From Candidatus Krumholzibacteriota bacterium (GTDB taxonomy: Bacteria; Krumholzibacteriota; Krumholzibacteriia; Krumholzibacteriales; WJIX01), in contig JAXHNR010000001.1 of assembly GCA_034520215.1 (NCBI GenBank), positions 372,001 to 436,000 on the forward strand: a DNA stretch of 64,000 nucleotides. Direction: 5' to 3'. Positions 34,945-43,088 of this stretch are shown here, piece after piece (positions within the stretch are counted from its first letter, which is position 1; every line of letters starts with the position of its first letter). The notes beneath the pieces were generated by a model. The model made no database searches. It saw only the letters and a program-made list of their open reading frames with translations, and was not told the origin of the DNA. Position numbers and translations under genes: made by a program.

Positions 34945-36282
34945 TCACTGGTAAACAACAATTTCTGTGCTTGTCTGATTGATCATATCTATCTCACTCT
35001 CTTCGGCCGGAACGTGCAGGTACTCGGCAACCGGCTTGACCAGTTTCCGGTAATTCAGAGTGGCGGTTAACTTCACCTTCCCGAACGCTATATCATCTGG
35101 CATAGGCCAGGAGTACGTTTCTATCTTTGTCTCCCGCGGGCCGATCCGGTAGTCCACTCCCAGCTTCCTGGTATTCCACTGCATAATGGTCATCACCCCG
35201 TTCTCATCCAGGTAGGGCATCCGGAATATACGCGCCCCTGCAGGAACCTCCTCGCGGGGAACTCCCTTGAAGCCCGGCTTGTTCAGTGGTATACCCAAGT
35301 CTTTATAAGCCAGCTCATCAGTAGCGACCGTAAAATTTTCCCCTTCGAATCCTTTCAAATCCACCGGCAGACTGTATTTTTTTCCGTCCTCGTCCACGGC
35401 GGTCAGCTCCAGCCAGAGTATGCGGTCTTCCACCGAGCCGGTAGGTATCTTGTGACCCGCCTTGGCATTGAAGAGTTCCACTTTTATTTCCGCGATGCCG
35501 TCATATGGAATCTCCGTCTCGAGCGCGTGCATCGATATTTCGATCGCGCCCCTCAATTTGGCCGGTTTGTGTGCCCCGAGGAATACATGCTGAGCAATCA
35601 TACCCTGTTCAGCCATCTTGGCGCTTCTTCCCTTGGCTTTTGGCATATGGCAATCGAAACACTTTACCCCTTCATCTGAATAGGGGCCCTCTTTCCACTC
35701 AATCTGAGTGGACTTGACCCAGATTCCGAATGGGTTCTTTTCATTATGGCAGCTTCCGCAAACCTCGGTCGTTGTAAACAGTTCGTTGTATTCTGTGGTA
35801 TGGTGAGGTGATTTCAGACCCGGTTTGCTTCCGTATTTGATCCTTCCGGGCTCGGATACCCAGCTGAAATTAAACGGGGGATCTTTCTCCACCGAGGTTA
35901 TGGTATGGCAAAGATCACAGCTTACTCCCTCGTTCGCCCTTGAGCCCTTGGACGGCCTGGGAGGGGGGATATCACCGGCGAGGTAAGAAATCGGGGTGTG
36001 ACAGCCGTTACAACCGTCCACCGCGTCCTTTATCGAAGGATCCACCTTTGCGTGCTCCACCGCCAGATCGAAATATTCGATTTCATCCCAGTGATGAGTA
36101 AATGACTGCGACATCATGGCATTGCGCCACTGCCGGTAAATACTGGTATGGCAGCTCGCGCAGGTTTTCGGCTTTTCGTAATCATCGTAACTGCGGCTGC
36201 CCTTTGCTTCTTCCCCTCCCATAAGCTGACAGTAGACCAATACCGCACAGAGCAGAATTGACGGGAAAATTATCTTTTTCAT
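34945..36282 (-). CDS. Pentaheme c-type cytochrome, probable lipoprotein
   Basis: 445 residues. A signal with a possible lipobox (LVYC, Cys18) is followed by five CxxCH motifs at about 41-45 (CASCH), 91-95 (CNGCH), 122-126 (CDLCH), 175-179 (CGSCH) and 208-212 (CFDCH). The C-terminal about 200 residues carry no heme and look beta-rich (immunoglobulin-like). The spacing resembles cytochrome c554-type multiheme proteins. Located in the periplasm or on the cell surface, it would pass electrons to or from the heme-porin encoded 23 bp downstream. DsbD at 6.4 kb could keep its cysteines reduced for heme attachment (inference). Confidence 0.85.
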   Translation of the reverse strand: MKKIIFPSILLCAVLVYCQLMGGEEAKGSRSYDDYEKPKTCASCHTSIYRQWRNAMMSQSFTHHWDEIEYFDLAVEHAKVDPSIKDAVDGCNGCHTPISYLAGDIPPPRPSKGSRANEGVSCDLCHTITSVEKDPPFNFSWVSEPGRIKYGSKPGLKSPHHTTEYNELFTTTEVCGSCHNEKNPFGIWVKSTQIEWKEGPYSDEGVKCFDCHMPKAKGRSAKMAEQGMIAQHVFLGAHKPAKLRGAIEISMHALETEIPYDGIAEIKVELFNAKAGHKIPTGSVEDRILWLELTAVDEDGKKYSLPVDLKGFEGENFTVATDELAYKDLGIPLNKPGFKGVPREEVPAGARIFRMPYLDENGVMTIMQWNTRKLGVDYRIGPRETKIETYSWPMPDDIAFGKVKLTATLNYRKLVKPVAEYLHVPAEESEIDMINQTSTEIVVYQ

Positions 36283-36399
36283 TAATGACCCCCTAGTAAA
36301 GCCAGTGACTGTATTTTCCTTTTAGCATAAAAGCAACCTAAATACAAACAAATATTCTAGGATCATCGCTGACATCCACCACTTCGGAAATCAAAAGAT

Positions 36400-37095
36400 G
36401 CTCTGTTAATTAATATCCGTTCCGTCCCTTTTCCTCTTGGTAGGCAGAATGACCGAGCGGAGCTCCTTCTCATCCCGAGCGTTACTCCACTCTCTGCGGA
36501 AACCCAATTGTAAGAAATTCGATATTTTCTGTCAACAAGGAAAGTGCGTGGAGTTTCCCCAATTTTTATAACCTATAAGGCAGTCGATGATTTGTAACAG
36601 TATGCGGCTGATTGATATTTTCAAAATCGTGGTCAATTCCCCCGGCGAGGGAATTGTACGCTCTGCGCCTCGGGCTCGCTCTTTCTGCCCCTTCGGGCCA
36701 GAAATCCTTGCCCGCTCGCCCTCCGGAGGGTTTTGAAAATATCATTCAGCCGCACTCATCAGCAATGAAAGCCCTATTCCACTTACCAATCCTGATAACT
36801 GATTGTATCTCGCAATGTTATTACAATACTTGCCGGATTTTCGGGGAAACTCCTGGGAAAGTGCGGGTGGAGTGAGGTCAAATCAGAGTATACCTCGCCT
36901 ACCTTCTCTCAAGAGGCGACACAATTTACATTGAATCCGCCCCGCTTCAGATAAGCGGAGAGGTGCAGAGAGCCGGGGAGGAGGGTGATAGCGGGGAGGA
37001 GGTGGATCGCAGTAATTCCATAGAATCGGGGATCTGCACTGACAGCCTGGTTATAAACTTAAGCACATCCAGGACGATCTCATCACCGCCGGCGG
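36400..37095 (-). pseudogene. Decayed copy of the permease EIIA-like C-terminus, split by repeat copy D
   Basis: On the minus strand, 36425-36495 reads EWSNARDEKELRSVILPTKR, nearly the same as the end of the intact permease at 22924 (EEWSNAKNEKELRSVILLTK). Upstream at 37066-37086, DEIVLD matches RNEIVLD about 150 residues before the end of the intact protein. Between them lies repeat copy D with its 10-bp direct repeats. Order and strand fit one former gene; frames are broken and the distance without the repeat is about 100 bp short. The rest of 36870-37180 holds nothing I recognise. Confidence 0.6.
36550..36853 (-). repeat. Complete interspersed element, copy D, with terminal inverted repeats and 10-bp direct repeats
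   Basis: Runs from GGAGTTTCCCC (36550-36560) to its exact reverse complement GGGGAAACTCC (36843-36853), 304 bp. GGAAAGTGCG occurs at 36539-36548 and again at 36856-36865, one base outside the left end and two outside the right, as expected of a target-site duplication. The core (36604-36753) is in minus orientation. The long arm (36754-36842) matches copy E almost base for base. Inserted in the permease pseudogene. Confidence 0.9.
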
Positions 37096-37187
37096 TATTA
37101 TCCAACCCTGACCTTTAGCAGCGTTGAATATCCTGATTGGAGCCGATCAATTTTACGGCATCTAAAACAGTATGATATTTATTGTCT

Positions 37188-37643
37188 TTATTCCTCTCCC
37201 CGTACTGTCAGGACGGGGTTTTTGGAATGTTTGATTACCTTCTCGGCGGTGGAACCGAACAGCAGTTCCCTGACCATGGAATGCCCCTTGGCCGCAATGA
37301 CGGTAAGATCGGCTTCCTCCTCGCCGGCAATCTTTAGTATCTCATCCGCGGGGTCTCCCCTTACCACCATGGGTTTAACATTGATGTCGTCGGGAGTCCT
37401 CTCATCCACCACCTTCTTGATATGTTCCTCGTTAATCTCCATGAGATGTTTTTCATAGGAGCTTATATCGAACGCCATGGCCGGTTCCGGCCCTCCGGCT
37501 ACTGCGGCAGGGATGGGTTCGACCACGTGCGCCAGAATCAGATCAGCGCCAAAATGATCGGCATAGCTGCAGGCTAGCTCCAGCGCCTTGTAGGAAGCCT
37601 CGCTGAAATCGGTGGGACACAGTATCTTGTTGACTTTTATCAT
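37188..37643 (-). CDS. Universal stress protein, UspA family
   Basis: 151 residues, one Usp domain. It starts INKILCPTDFSEASYKALELACSYA, and the ATP-binding GxxG-type segment near the C-terminus reads AAKGHSMVRELLFGSTAEKVIKHSKNPVLTVR. Complete ATP-binding loops suggest the nucleotide-binding subclass. Cytoplasmic; usually raised under starvation or redox stress. It begins 64 bp after the convergent-free end of the MFS gene on the same strand and could be co-transcribed with it. Confidence 0.92.
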   Translation of the reverse strand: MIKVNKILCPTDFSEASYKALELACSYADHFGADLILAHVVEPIPAAVAGGPEPAMAFDISSYEKHLMEINEEHIKKVVDERTPDDINVKPMVVRGDPADEILKIAGEEEADLTVIAAKGHSMVRELLFGSTAEKVIKHSKNPVLTVRGEE

Positions 37644-37707
37644 ATCACCTCTCCTTTCCTTAATCTATTCTATTACTTATCCGGGGCAACAAATTTTTCT
37701 TTCTGAT

Positions 37708-38994
37708 CTACTCTTCGAGTTCTTTAAATTCGCCCAGTATTTTCGTAAAGAGATGGATAGCGAGCAGTCCCAGAATCATGTGTACCGCAAGAGAGTACCA
37801 GACGAAATCAGGGTGGCCGATTGAGTAAAAGTAACCGTAGAGCGATGTATATGTAATTCCGCTTAAAGCTCCTCCCAGTCCGGTGGATAGGAAATTAGTT
37901 CCCATATAGAGTCCGGCTTTCTCCTTTGGCGCTATCCACGTGATATATTCCTGAATTCTCGGGCTGGAGAGCATTTCGCCGAGGGCGAAGAGAGCGATTC
38001 CGAGAAACACAATTGCAGGAGCAGAAATATTGGCAAACCCGATAACGCAGAATCCCGCGAACATTACAACAAGACCGAAAAGGAATGTGGGGATGGCTCT
38101 GAATTTTTCAGCGATACGGGAGACGAAGATCTGCAGTATCATAATTATATAACCTGTGTGGGCTATTGTCTCTCCCAGGAGCCTCCATGAGCCGTCTTCT
38201 GATTTGTGGGAGAGAAAATTAGCGAATGAGGTGCCGAACAACGATTTTATGCTCATATATAACTGGGCGGTGTCTAGGCTTTTGTCGATATATATTGCTG
38301 TCAGGTTAAAAAAGGCCCAGAAGGGAAGCCAGAAGAAAACTCCAAGAAGTATCAGGAAGAGGAGATATTTACCGTCTGAAAGGGCGGTCCATATATCGAC
38401 GAATTTTCCCTTCAGTGATGCGCCTTCTATTTCCCTCTCCGGTTCCTTGTAAAAGAATATTGTAATAAGGAGCATAAAACCTATTGATACGGCCGCGGCG
38501 ATAAAGGCGTGATTCCATGATATCGCGCGCAGTTTGCCGGCGATAAGCGGGCCGAAAGAAGCGCCGATGTTAACCATCGCGTAAAATATTCCGAATCCCA
38601 CTGTTTTATTTGATCTGTCTGTGACCGCCCGGACAGTGCCAGAGACGAGAGGTTTGAATATTCCCGCTGCCAGAGCGATACTCAGCATCGTGAGGGCGAT
38701 TCCGGAGAATGATTCCGTGAGTATCAGGAGAAGGATTGAAGGGAGGTATGCGAGATAGGATATGATAAGTACTTTTTTGAACCCGAATCTGTCGGCGAAG
38801 GTTCCGGAGATAACGGGAATAGTGTAGGATATAAGAAGAAAGAGGCTCTGAATTATGCCGAGCTGAGCTTTTGAATAGCCGAGGTACTCCATATAAATAC
38901 CGAACCCCATGTATATTCCGTAATAGGAGAATCTCTCGAGAACCTCGACTAGATTTGCGACCCAGAATACCGGTGGAAAAGCTGTCCGTTTCAT
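37708..38994 (-). CDS. Major facilitator transporter, POT/PTR-like
   Basis: 428 residues, 12 or more membrane helices. The N-terminal NLVEVLERFSYYGIYMG block carries the ERFxYYG motif of proton-dependent oligopeptide transporters, and GTFADRFGFKKVLIISYL is the MFS loop 2-3 signature. GIFYAMVNIGASFGPLIAGKLR fits helix 5 of POT members. It probably imports di- or tripeptides, or another small solute, with protons. Shorter than many POT proteins (about 460-500). Substrate is inference from one motif. Confidence 0.8.
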   Translation of the reverse strand: MKRTAFPPVFWVANLVEVLERFSYYGIYMGFGIYMEYLGYSKAQLGIIQSLFLLISYTIPVISGTFADRFGFKKVLIISYLAYLPSILLLILTESFSGIALTMLSIALAAGIFKPLVSGTVRAVTDRSNKTVGFGIFYAMVNIGASFGPLIAGKLRAISWNHAFIAAAVSIGFMLLITIFFYKEPEREIEGASLKGKFVDIWTALSDGKYLLFLILLGVFFWLPFWAFFNLTAIYIDKSLDTAQLYMSIKSLFGTSFANFLSHKSEDGSWRLLGETIAHTGYIIMILQIFVSRIAEKFRAIPTFLFGLVVMFAGFCVIGFANISAPAIVFLGIALFALGEMLSSPRIQEYITWIAPKEKAGLYMGTNFLSTGLGGALSGITYTSLYGYFYSIGHPDFVWYSLAVHMILGLLAIHLFTKILGEFKELEE

Positions 38995-39125
38995 CTCTCC
39001 TCCCTGATCTATAGAATAAATAAGCTTAATTAAACTGACATTATTATAATACGTTTGCCCCGGAAGGTCACATAATTTTACCCTTTAAGAGAATTTAGAT
39101 ATATATCTCAGCTAAATGTAATTTT

Positions 39126-39429
39126 GGAGTTCCCCCGAAAATTCGGCAAGTATTGGAATAACATTGCGAGATACAATCAGTTATCAGGATTGGTAAGTGG
39201 AATAGGGCTTTCATTGCTGATGAGTGCGGCTGATTGATATTTTCAAAACCCTCGCCGAGTGGCGAGCGGGCAAGGATTTCTGGCCCGAAGGGGCAGAAAG
39301 AGCGAGCCCGAGGCGGGAGTGGCGATTACCTCGCTGGGGAAATCGACCACGATTTTGAAAATATCAATCAGCCGCATACTGTTACAAATCATCGACTACC
39401 TTATAGGTTATAAAAATTGGGGGAACTGC
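39126..39429 (+). repeat. Complete interspersed element, copy E, with terminal inverted repeats and 10-bp direct repeats
   Basis: Runs from GGAGTTCCCCC (39126-39136) to GGGGGAACTGC (39419-39429), about 304 bp. AATGTAATTT is present at 39115-39124 and 39432-39441, a different direct repeat from that of copy D but of the same length and placement. Head arm 39137-39225, core 39226-39374 (GCGGC boundaries), tail arm 39375-39418. Its first hairpin is CTCGCC/GGCGAG where the other copies have CCCTCC/GGAGGG. Located between the MFS and ferritin genes. Confidence 0.9.
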
Positions 39430-39542
39430 ACAATGTAATTTATTTGACTCGGATTGGGGAGTACTTTATACTCCTTTCCGGTTAGCAGAACCTGCTGAAT
39501 AAACTTTGTTTCAAAGTATAATAAAAAAGGAGGGTTGAAAGA

Positions 39543-40055
39543 ATGTTAAGCGAAAAAATGCGCGAAGCTCTGAGCGAACAGATAAATAAAGAGATGTATT
39601 CGGCTTATCTTTATCTTTCCATGTCATCCTATTTGGATTCAGAAGGATTGAAAGGGTTTTCCAACTGGTATTTTATACAGTATCGAGAAGAGACAGATCA
39701 CGCGATGCGAATCTACGATTATATTCAGGAGCAGGGGCTTAGAGTAAAGCTCAAGGCTATAGAAGAGCCGCCTTCAGACTTCGGAACACCTCTTGAGGTA
39801 GTTGAAAAGACTCTCGAGCATGAGAAGTTTGTAACCGGTCTTATAAATAACCTGATGGATCTGGCAATACAGGAGAAGGATCACGCTACAAGGATCTTTC
39901 TGCAGTGGTTTGTTTCAGAACAGATCGAGGAAGAGTCAAGCGTCAGTGATATTCTTGACAAACTTAAACTTGCCGGAGAAAAAGGCAATGGGCTCTTTAT
40001 GATTGACAAGGAACTGATGGCGAGGGTTTATATCGCTCCTCAGCGGGAAGAATAG
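39543..40055 (+). CDS. ftnA: Ferritin (bacterial non-heme, FtnA type)
   Basis: 170 residues, four-helix bundle. Ferroxidase ligands are seen in INKEMYSAYLYLS (Glu17) and YREETDHAMRIYDYI (Glu50, His53), with IEEESSVSDILDKL carrying the later Glu ligands. It oxidises Fe(II) and stores iron in a 24-mer in the cytoplasm. RBS GGAGGG stands 9 bases before the ATG. Single gene behind repeat copy E; the next gene starts 68 bp later on the same strand. Confidence 0.95.
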   Translation: MLSEKMREALSEQINKEMYSAYLYLSMSSYLDSEGLKGFSNWYFIQYREETDHAMRIYDYIQEQGLRVKLKAIEEPPSDFGTPLEVVEKTLEHEKFVTGLINNLMDLAIQEKDHATRIFLQWFVSEQIEEESSVSDILDKLKLAGEKGNGLFMIDKELMARVYIAPQREE

Positions 40056-40123
40056 AAGGGCATACACTTTTAAAATAATGGGCCGGTTTCCCTGTAATTC
40101 GCGAAGGGGTTTCTCTGTAATTA

Positions 40124-40927
40124 ATGCGGAATATAGAATTAAAAAAGAAACTCGAGCAGATCTATTACAGGTATAACAGACCTGAATATGTAGATCCCGA
40201 TCCCCTTATTTTTCTGTACGACTACGATGATATAGCTGACCGTGAATTGACCGGGCTTATTGCCTCTTCGCTCGCTTTCGGCCAGGTAGGGCAGATCTTA
40301 AAGAGTGTACGAAGTGTGCTTTCTGTTATGGAAGGTTCTCCTCGGCTCTTTCTTAAGAGATCGACTTCACTTAGTATCATGAATTCATTCAGCGGGTTTA
40401 AGCACAGGTGGATTAAAGGGGCGGATCTCTCTTCGATGCTTATAGGGATGAAAGAAGTGATAAACAAATACGGGTCGCTTGAAAATGCTTTTGCCTCGGG
40501 GTACGATAAATCAGATAAAAATATCTTAACCGCCGCTGAGCACTTTGTTGATGAAATCACAGGAGCAGTCGATTCTGCCTGTAACCGCCTTCTTCCGTCT
40601 CCCCGAAAAAAGAGCGCTTGCAAACGCCTTAATTTATTTCTAAGATGGATGATCCGCCGTGACAGAGTAGACCCGGGGGGATGGGACCGGGTTCCCGCCT
40701 CAAAATTACTCGTCCCCCTCGATGTACATATGTACCGTATTGCCGTAGCCCTGGGATTGACAGAGCGGAAGCAGAAGGGGCTGAAGACCGTTCTTGAAGT
40801 AACAGGGAAATTCAGAGAAATATCTCCGGAAGATCCCGTAAAGTATGATTTTGCTCTGACCCGGCCGGGGATAAAGTGGGGCCGGAAAGGGCTGGAAGAT
40901 AGTGGAGGGATTTCAGGCTCGGCTTGA
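40124..40927 (+). CDS. TIGR02757 (DUF2400) family protein, unknown function
   Basis: 267 residues. It starts LEQIYYRYNRPEYVDPDPLIFLYDYDDIADREL followed by GLIASSLAFGQVGQIL. The later FLRWMIRRDRVDPGGWDRVPASKLLVPLDVHMYRIAVALGLTERKQ is the hallmark of the family, which resembles helix-hairpin-helix DNA glycosylases in places (LDVHxxR). No function is established. The upstream spacer contains a short direct repeat (GGTTTCCCTGTAATT and GGTTTCTCTGTAATT). Converges with the nucleotide-sugar dehydrogenase, whose stop lies 40 bp away. Confidence 0.85.
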   Translation: MRNIELKKKLEQIYYRYNRPEYVDPDPLIFLYDYDDIADRELTGLIASSLAFGQVGQILKSVRSVLSVMEGSPRLFLKRSTSLSIMNSFSGFKHRWIKGADLSSMLIGMKEVINKYGSLENAFASGYDKSDKNILTAAEHFVDEITGAVDSACNRLLPSPRKKSACKRLNLFLRWMIRRDRVDPGGWDRVPASKLLVPLDVHMYRIAVALGLTERKQKGLKTVLEVTGKFREISPEDPVKYDFALTRPGIKWGRKGLEDSGGISGSA

Positions 40928-40967
40928 ATATCAGACCCGGCCCGATAACGACAAAGTTTCAGACGCG

Positions 40968-42647
40968 CTATTTACTCTTCTCCACGTCTTTCTTTATCCT
41001 CTGTATATGACCGCGGCCCAAGGCCTTAACTTCGCATCCGAGCTCAAAGTATCTGCGTATTTTCTCATCTGTAAGAATCCCGAAACAGTCAATTACAGCT
41101 AGACTGCCTCCCGCTTTTTTTACGACCCAGTCGGGGTCAAGGTCCAGATAAGGTTTGTGAGGCACGGCAAAAATAACAGCTTCACTTCCTTCTAGATTTT
41201 TACCGAGATTTTTCCCTACTCTGGTTTTCTTGAGTCCTTCTTGATTGCGGAAGAAACGTTTCCATGATTGTCCCGGAGCCGGGTAGGTATCCTGTTTTTC
41301 GAGTTCATACCAGTGTTTTACGTATGGATCGTGAGCACGCACTTCAGCGCCCATCTGGGCAAGCTTGCGAACGACCATTTCGCTGCCGCTGTACCTGGTA
41401 TCCCCGACATCCTTTCTATAGCTGACTCCGCAGATAAGGACATCGGCGCTTGCGATATAGCGTCCCATATTCCGCAGGGCGTCCCGTACGAGTTCGGCAA
41501 CATGGAGTCCCCTCGTGTCGTTTATGTTTATAGCGGTCGGGGTTATTTTGAATATTCTGTCTCCATCTTCGAAACCCAGTATGTTCTGGTAAGCCCAGTA
41601 GCCGAGCCCTCCATCCTTAGGCAGACAGTAGCCACCTATCCCGGGACCCGGAAAGATAATATTACTGTGTGTAGGGCGTGTTTTGATCGCGTTTACTACC
41701 TTTATTAGATCGACTCCGTTTTTTTCGGCGAAGAGGCTCCATTCGTTGAGAAAAGCGAGAATAGTAGCTCTATAAGAATTCTCTACAATCTTGGTGGTTT
41801 CCGATTCTATAGGTCTGTCCATGACTGTAAGAGGATAATCGTCGGTGTTTAGAACCTGAGTGAGGAATTTTTTCACGCGGCTGCGGGCGGTGGCGGTGCA
41901 TCCTGAACACACACGCCAGAAATCACGGATGCTGGCCACATAATCCTTGCCCGGCATTACCCGTTCGAAGCTGTGCGCGAGAAGCGGCGTTTTCTTTATC
42001 TTTCTGGCGGCGAAGGTCTTCTTTAGAATAGGCCAGGCTACGAATTCTGTTGTGCCCGGAGCAACTGTAGTTTCGATAAGGACCAGGCACTCAGGCGGAA
42101 TTTTTTCGCCGATTGTGCGTATCGTTGCTTCAAGGGCCGCCATATCGGTTTCGCCCGTACTCATATCCCCGAGGTCGTTTTTCTTGTAATCGCACTGCAC
42201 ATCCACTACTACGCAATCGGCAAGTTTCAGTACATCTTTGTTATATGTCGCGGTCAGAGTTTTTTCCTCAAGGACGCAGCGCTTGATAATTATATCTACT
42301 TCCGGATCTTCCGCTTCCACCGGAGCCCGTCCCTGATTGAGAAGGGGTATCTTCCAGTAACTTCTTGTACTTGGGCGCTGACAACCTATTACAAATTTTC
42401 TTCTGCGCCCCTTTCTGTCTGTTGAATCCGCTATTATACCGGCCATAACGGAACCGACGAATCCTACACCCATTACTACGACTATTTCCATGCCGTTTTC
42501 GCGGGCCTTCTTTACGCGCTTTTTCACACGCCTGTATTCGGCGGAGTATTCTTTCTTGCCAGGAATGGGAAACTTTTCGCCCAGAGGACTGATTGAATAT
42601 TCGGTTTTATTTTTAGTCCCTTTCGATTTTGTTTTATTTTTAGCCAT
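40968..42647 (-). CDS. Nucleotide-sugar dehydrogenase (UDP-ManNAc/UDP-glucose dehydrogenase family), long form
   Basis: 559 residues against about 430 for typical WecC/Ugd. An N-terminal Lys-rich lead (1-50) is followed by the NAD site VVMGVGFVGSVMAGIIAD, a longer-than-usual insertion (about 75-130), VLIETTVAPGTTE, the active-site region FPGPGIGGYCLPKDGGLGYW with the catalytic Cys, and the C-terminal UDP-binding domain (VLICGVSYRKDVGDTRYS, EVRAHDPYVKHW). It oxidises a UDP-sugar at C6 to the uronic acid. With wecB in the window UDP-ManNAc is a likely substrate, though the genes are 7.5 kb apart. Confidence 0.85.
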   Translation of the reverse strand: MAKNKTKSKGTKNKTEYSISPLGEKFPIPGKKEYSAEYRRVKKRVKKARENGMEIVVVMGVGFVGSVMAGIIADSTDRKGRRRKFVIGCQRPSTRSYWKIPLLNQGRAPVEAEDPEVDIIIKRCVLEEKTLTATYNKDVLKLADCVVVDVQCDYKKNDLGDMSTGETDMAALEATIRTIGEKIPPECLVLIETTVAPGTTEFVAWPILKKTFAARKIKKTPLLAHSFERVMPGKDYVASIRDFWRVCSGCTATARSRVKKFLTQVLNTDDYPLTVMDRPIESETTKIVENSYRATILAFLNEWSLFAEKNGVDLIKVVNAIKTRPTHSNIIFPGPGIGGYCLPKDGGLGYWAYQNILGFEDGDRIFKITPTAININDTRGLHVAELVRDALRNMGRYIASADVLICGVSYRKDVGDTRYSGSEMVVRKLAQMGAEVRAHDPYVKHWYELEKQDTYPAPGQSWKRFFRNQEGLKKTRVGKNLGKNLEGSEAVIFAVPHKPYLDLDPDWVVKKAGGSLAVIDCFGILTDEKIRRYFELGCEVKALGRGHIQRIKKDVEKSK

Positions 42648-42894
42648 TTATGCTCCCTTTCGTTTTTATATATGGCTGGGAAAAATCTGTCATTTTCCAT
42701 TCAGCTTAAACTAATTATCATGCGATAATCGTAAATATATATATACCGGTCAACAGGCAATTATCATACCTGCTAATTGCAGCAATTTCAAAGGGAAAAA
42801 TGATATTCTCAAAAATTATCGAAAACAGGTTTTTCTTAAAGAACCGTGGGCTAAAAGATTTGAATATCTTCTTGCCGTTAATAAGTTCTTTTGT

Positions 42895-42921
42895 TTGACA
42901 AATTATTATGAAAATTATAGT
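42895..42921 (+). promoter_or_regulatory. Likely sigma-70 promoter of redox cluster
   Basis: TTGACA (42895-42900), 15 bases, TATAGT (42916-42921), about 170 bp upstream of the response regulator GTG. The remaining 42650-43080 region is AT-rich and holds no gene I can support. Confidence 0.45.
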
Positions 42922-43088
42922 TTATGGTTGATATCTTAATATAAATTGGAGTATATGATACTGATAAATCTTACAGTTGTTTCAACCGGGGTGGTTTAGA
43001 GTCAGATCACACTATCGAACTTGTCCGCAGTGCTTTTTAATGTTATGTAATTTGCTCTCTTTAATGAACTTAGCGAGGGAGGACTGCT

